Origin: Pascua guehoae
Taxonomy: Eukaryota; Basidiomycota; Tremellomycetes; Trichosporonales; Trichosporonaceae
DNA length: 64,000 nt
Direction: 5' to 3'
Assembly: GCA_001600415.1 (NCBI GenBank)
Contig: BCJX01000021.1
Coordinates: 124,001-188,000 of the forward strand
Shown here: piece after piece, positions 62,241-64,000 of the stretch
Layout: the number at the start of each line of letters is the position of its first letter
Numbering within the stretch: position 1 is the first letter of the stretch
Made by a program: the position numbers and the translations under genes
The notes under the pieces: model-generated
The model's input: the letters and a program-made list of their open reading frames with translations, nothing else
Told to the model about the DNA's origin: nothing
Databases searched by the model: none

Positions 62241-64000
62241 ATGAGTCCCACACCAAAACCGGGCCTGACCGCGCGCGGCCAGCCACGCACCAAGCGCGTG
62301 CGCACGCTGACGGGCTGTCTGGTGTGCCGCGCACGCCGTGTCAAATGCGACGAGGGACGGGTGCGTCTAGTGTTCTAAAGGAAGGGCTATTGTTGTTGGA
62401 GCGCTAACCCAGTAGCCGCGGTGCAAGAACTGTTTGCGACACCCGGCACGCGTGTGCGAGTACGCCTTTGATGTCGACGGCACGGGCAGCGGTACACAGG
62501 CGCGCGCGTCGCCGCCGTCGACGCCGGCCGCGGGGCCAAGCATGAGCTTTGGCTCGGACGCATCCGAGCAAGCCTACACGCCGGCGCCAGCGTCGCACTC
62601 GTCGCACGCCAGCCACAGCACGTCGCACATGGGTCAACACCCCACCCACACTTCCCCCCCCTCCCTCCCCGCCGTCGCCGCCGCCGCCGTCGCTGCACCT
62701 CCTCCTGCGCCCGCGCCGCCCTATGTCCAGTATGTAGTGCCTCCAGAACCCCTCCACCCGCCAGACATGGCATTCTCGTTTGTCAGTCCACAACCAAAAC
62801 CGCTGCATCGACCGGCGCTTAGCAACGCGCCTAGCCTTCCGTTCGATCTACAGGAACGCATTGCTGCGCGCGTCCAGTCGGCAATGATTGCAGACGAGCG
62901 GCGCGTATTCTCAATACTTGGGCCGGCCAACAGCCCCATGCTGGCAGATACGCTAATCTCAAAGGTGAGCGCGGAGACGGGGGGGCGGGGGGTAAGGTCG
63001 GAAGAACCAACTTTTTGGTGGAGGAGACCCGGCGCTCAAGCTACACACAACACAAGGCTAACACGTAAGCTCCCTGGTGCAGCGTTGCGAACACTGTTTG
63101 CATCACACGAGCAAGTGGTGCGCGGATCATTTAGTCGCATGCAGGACGACCGCGAGTGCCGGCTACTGTGTGGCGCGACGGCGCTGTTGGCGGCACGGAG
63201 CACGGGCGCAGGGAGGACGGGCAAGGCGCTGGCGGAGCGGGGCAACACGTTGGCAGCCGACTACATGGCGATTGTGACGCGCGAGCAGCGCTCGTCTGAG
63301 ATTCGCGGCATCCTCGGCGCAACGGGGTTTACATTGTACCTGGAGCAGACGCTGTCGCCGGTGCCCGGGCGGTGGCGCGAGCAGCTGGCGGTGGGGACAG
63401 ACTGGGCGGCGCGGCACGGCGGCGCCGGGTGGGTGTTGGGGGTGCGGACGCCGCAGCCTGGGTTTGGCGGCAGCGAGTTTACACTCTTGCACCCGGTGGC
63501 GTTTGCGCTGTATTCCGACTTTACGGCGTTGCTCTCCATCCTCGCGGCCATGATGGACGGCACGTGTCCGACGTACGTCACGTCGGACCCGCAGTGGCTC
63601 CTCGCCGCGCGCGCGCTGCAGGTCCGCCTCGTCCCAGGCCTCCCAGACCTGTTCCACCAGCTCCTCTGCACACCGCGCGTGGTCATGCCCACGCTCGCCA
63701 ATGCCGTCGCGCTCGTCTCGCGCATCCGCTCCCCGTCGCAGCCAGATATTGTCCGCGAGCAGCTCGAGCACGACGCCGCAACACTCCGCATCGAGCTCGA
63801 GCACACGTGGCCAGCCCGTCTCGCGTCACGCAACGACCCAAAACCCGTCGCGTACGGCGCCATGGCGTGGCGTCTAGCCCTCCTCGCCTATGTCGTCCAG
63901 TGCGCACAGCGCTTTACGCCCTCGTCCCCGGACATCCAGGGCTTTGTCGGCGCCTTCCTCGACCTCGCCGCCGATGCCGCAGCAGAGTTGCACCACCTCG
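62241..64000 (+). CDS. Zn(II)2Cys6 transcription factor (partial at right edge)
   Basis: Fungal binuclear zinc-cluster regulator, nuclear DNA-binding. Exons 62241-62360, 62416-62964 and 63070 to beyond the edge. The cluster is split by the first intron (55 nt): CLVCRARRVKCDEGR | PRCKNCLRHPARVCEY gives the six cysteines in the family spacing (C-x2-C-x6-C-x5-C-x2-C-x8-C). A Ser/His/Pro/Ala-rich linker follows, then a helical middle region (QERIAARVQSAMIADERRVF; YMAIVTREQRSSEIRGILGA) like the fungal factor C-terminal regulatory domain. The third exon start is set at 63070 because only that acceptor (GGCTAACACGTAAG) keeps the frame. Target genes cannot be told. Confidence 0.92.

Overview
The window is eukaryotic nuclear DNA from a GC-rich fungus, most likely a basidiomycete yeast of the Tremellomycetes (Trichosporon/Cryptococcus side). 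This is inferred from the gene families, from very many short introns (mostly 35-110 nt, donors GTGAGT/GTAAGT/GTACGT, acceptors preceded closely by CTAAC/CTGAC-type branch points), from poly-C tracts that break the assembly into N runs, and from an intron-bearing tRNA-Asn. There are no operons. Genes are single units on both strands, and the gene models here were built by joining exons in phase by eye.

Left part (1-20.6 kb) is ordinary, gene-dense core genome: SLH1-type ribosome-quality-control helicase (-, runs off the left edge), a ferric reductase (+, with one apparent frameshift), an EDC4/Ge-1-like decapping scaffold (-), protoporphyrinogen oxidase HEM14 (+), an R3H-domain protein (-) and ARF6 (+).

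Middle part (20.6-47.2 kb) alternates genes with large gene-poor gaps: a small secreted Cys-rich protein (+), a SUR7/PalI-type four-helix membrane protein (+), an amino-acid permease with 11 exons (+), a decayed tyrosine-recombinase gene (-), a modular secreted Cys-rich protein whose introns separate the Cys modules (+), an intron-containing tRNA-Asn, two inverted-repeat (MITE/foldback) elements, and an indoleamine 2,3-dioxygenase with a mitochondrial-looking N-terminus (-). Two copies of an LTR/promoter-like repeat lie at about 24.8 and 37.0 kb, the second next to the recombinase.

Right part (49.4-60.3 kb), after a 552-base N gap, has no intact gene that I can recognise. It is a mosaic of coding-looking fragments that have been duplicated: homologous exon-intron-exon pieces 2.3 kb apart, a four-fold repeated protein module with mostly third-position differences, and tandem blocks at 58.9-60.2 kb. 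I do not recognise the families. This and the tyrosine-recombinase locus are the most unusual parts. The window ends in the start of a Zn(II)2Cys6 transcription factor (+, runs off the right edge).

Functionally the known genes are mostly housekeeping: translation surveillance and mRNA decay (SLH1, EDC4, R3H), iron and heme (ferric reductase, HEM14, IDO as a heme enzyme making kynurenine/NAD precursors), membrane traffic and surface (ARF6, PalI, permease) and secreted Cys-rich proteins.
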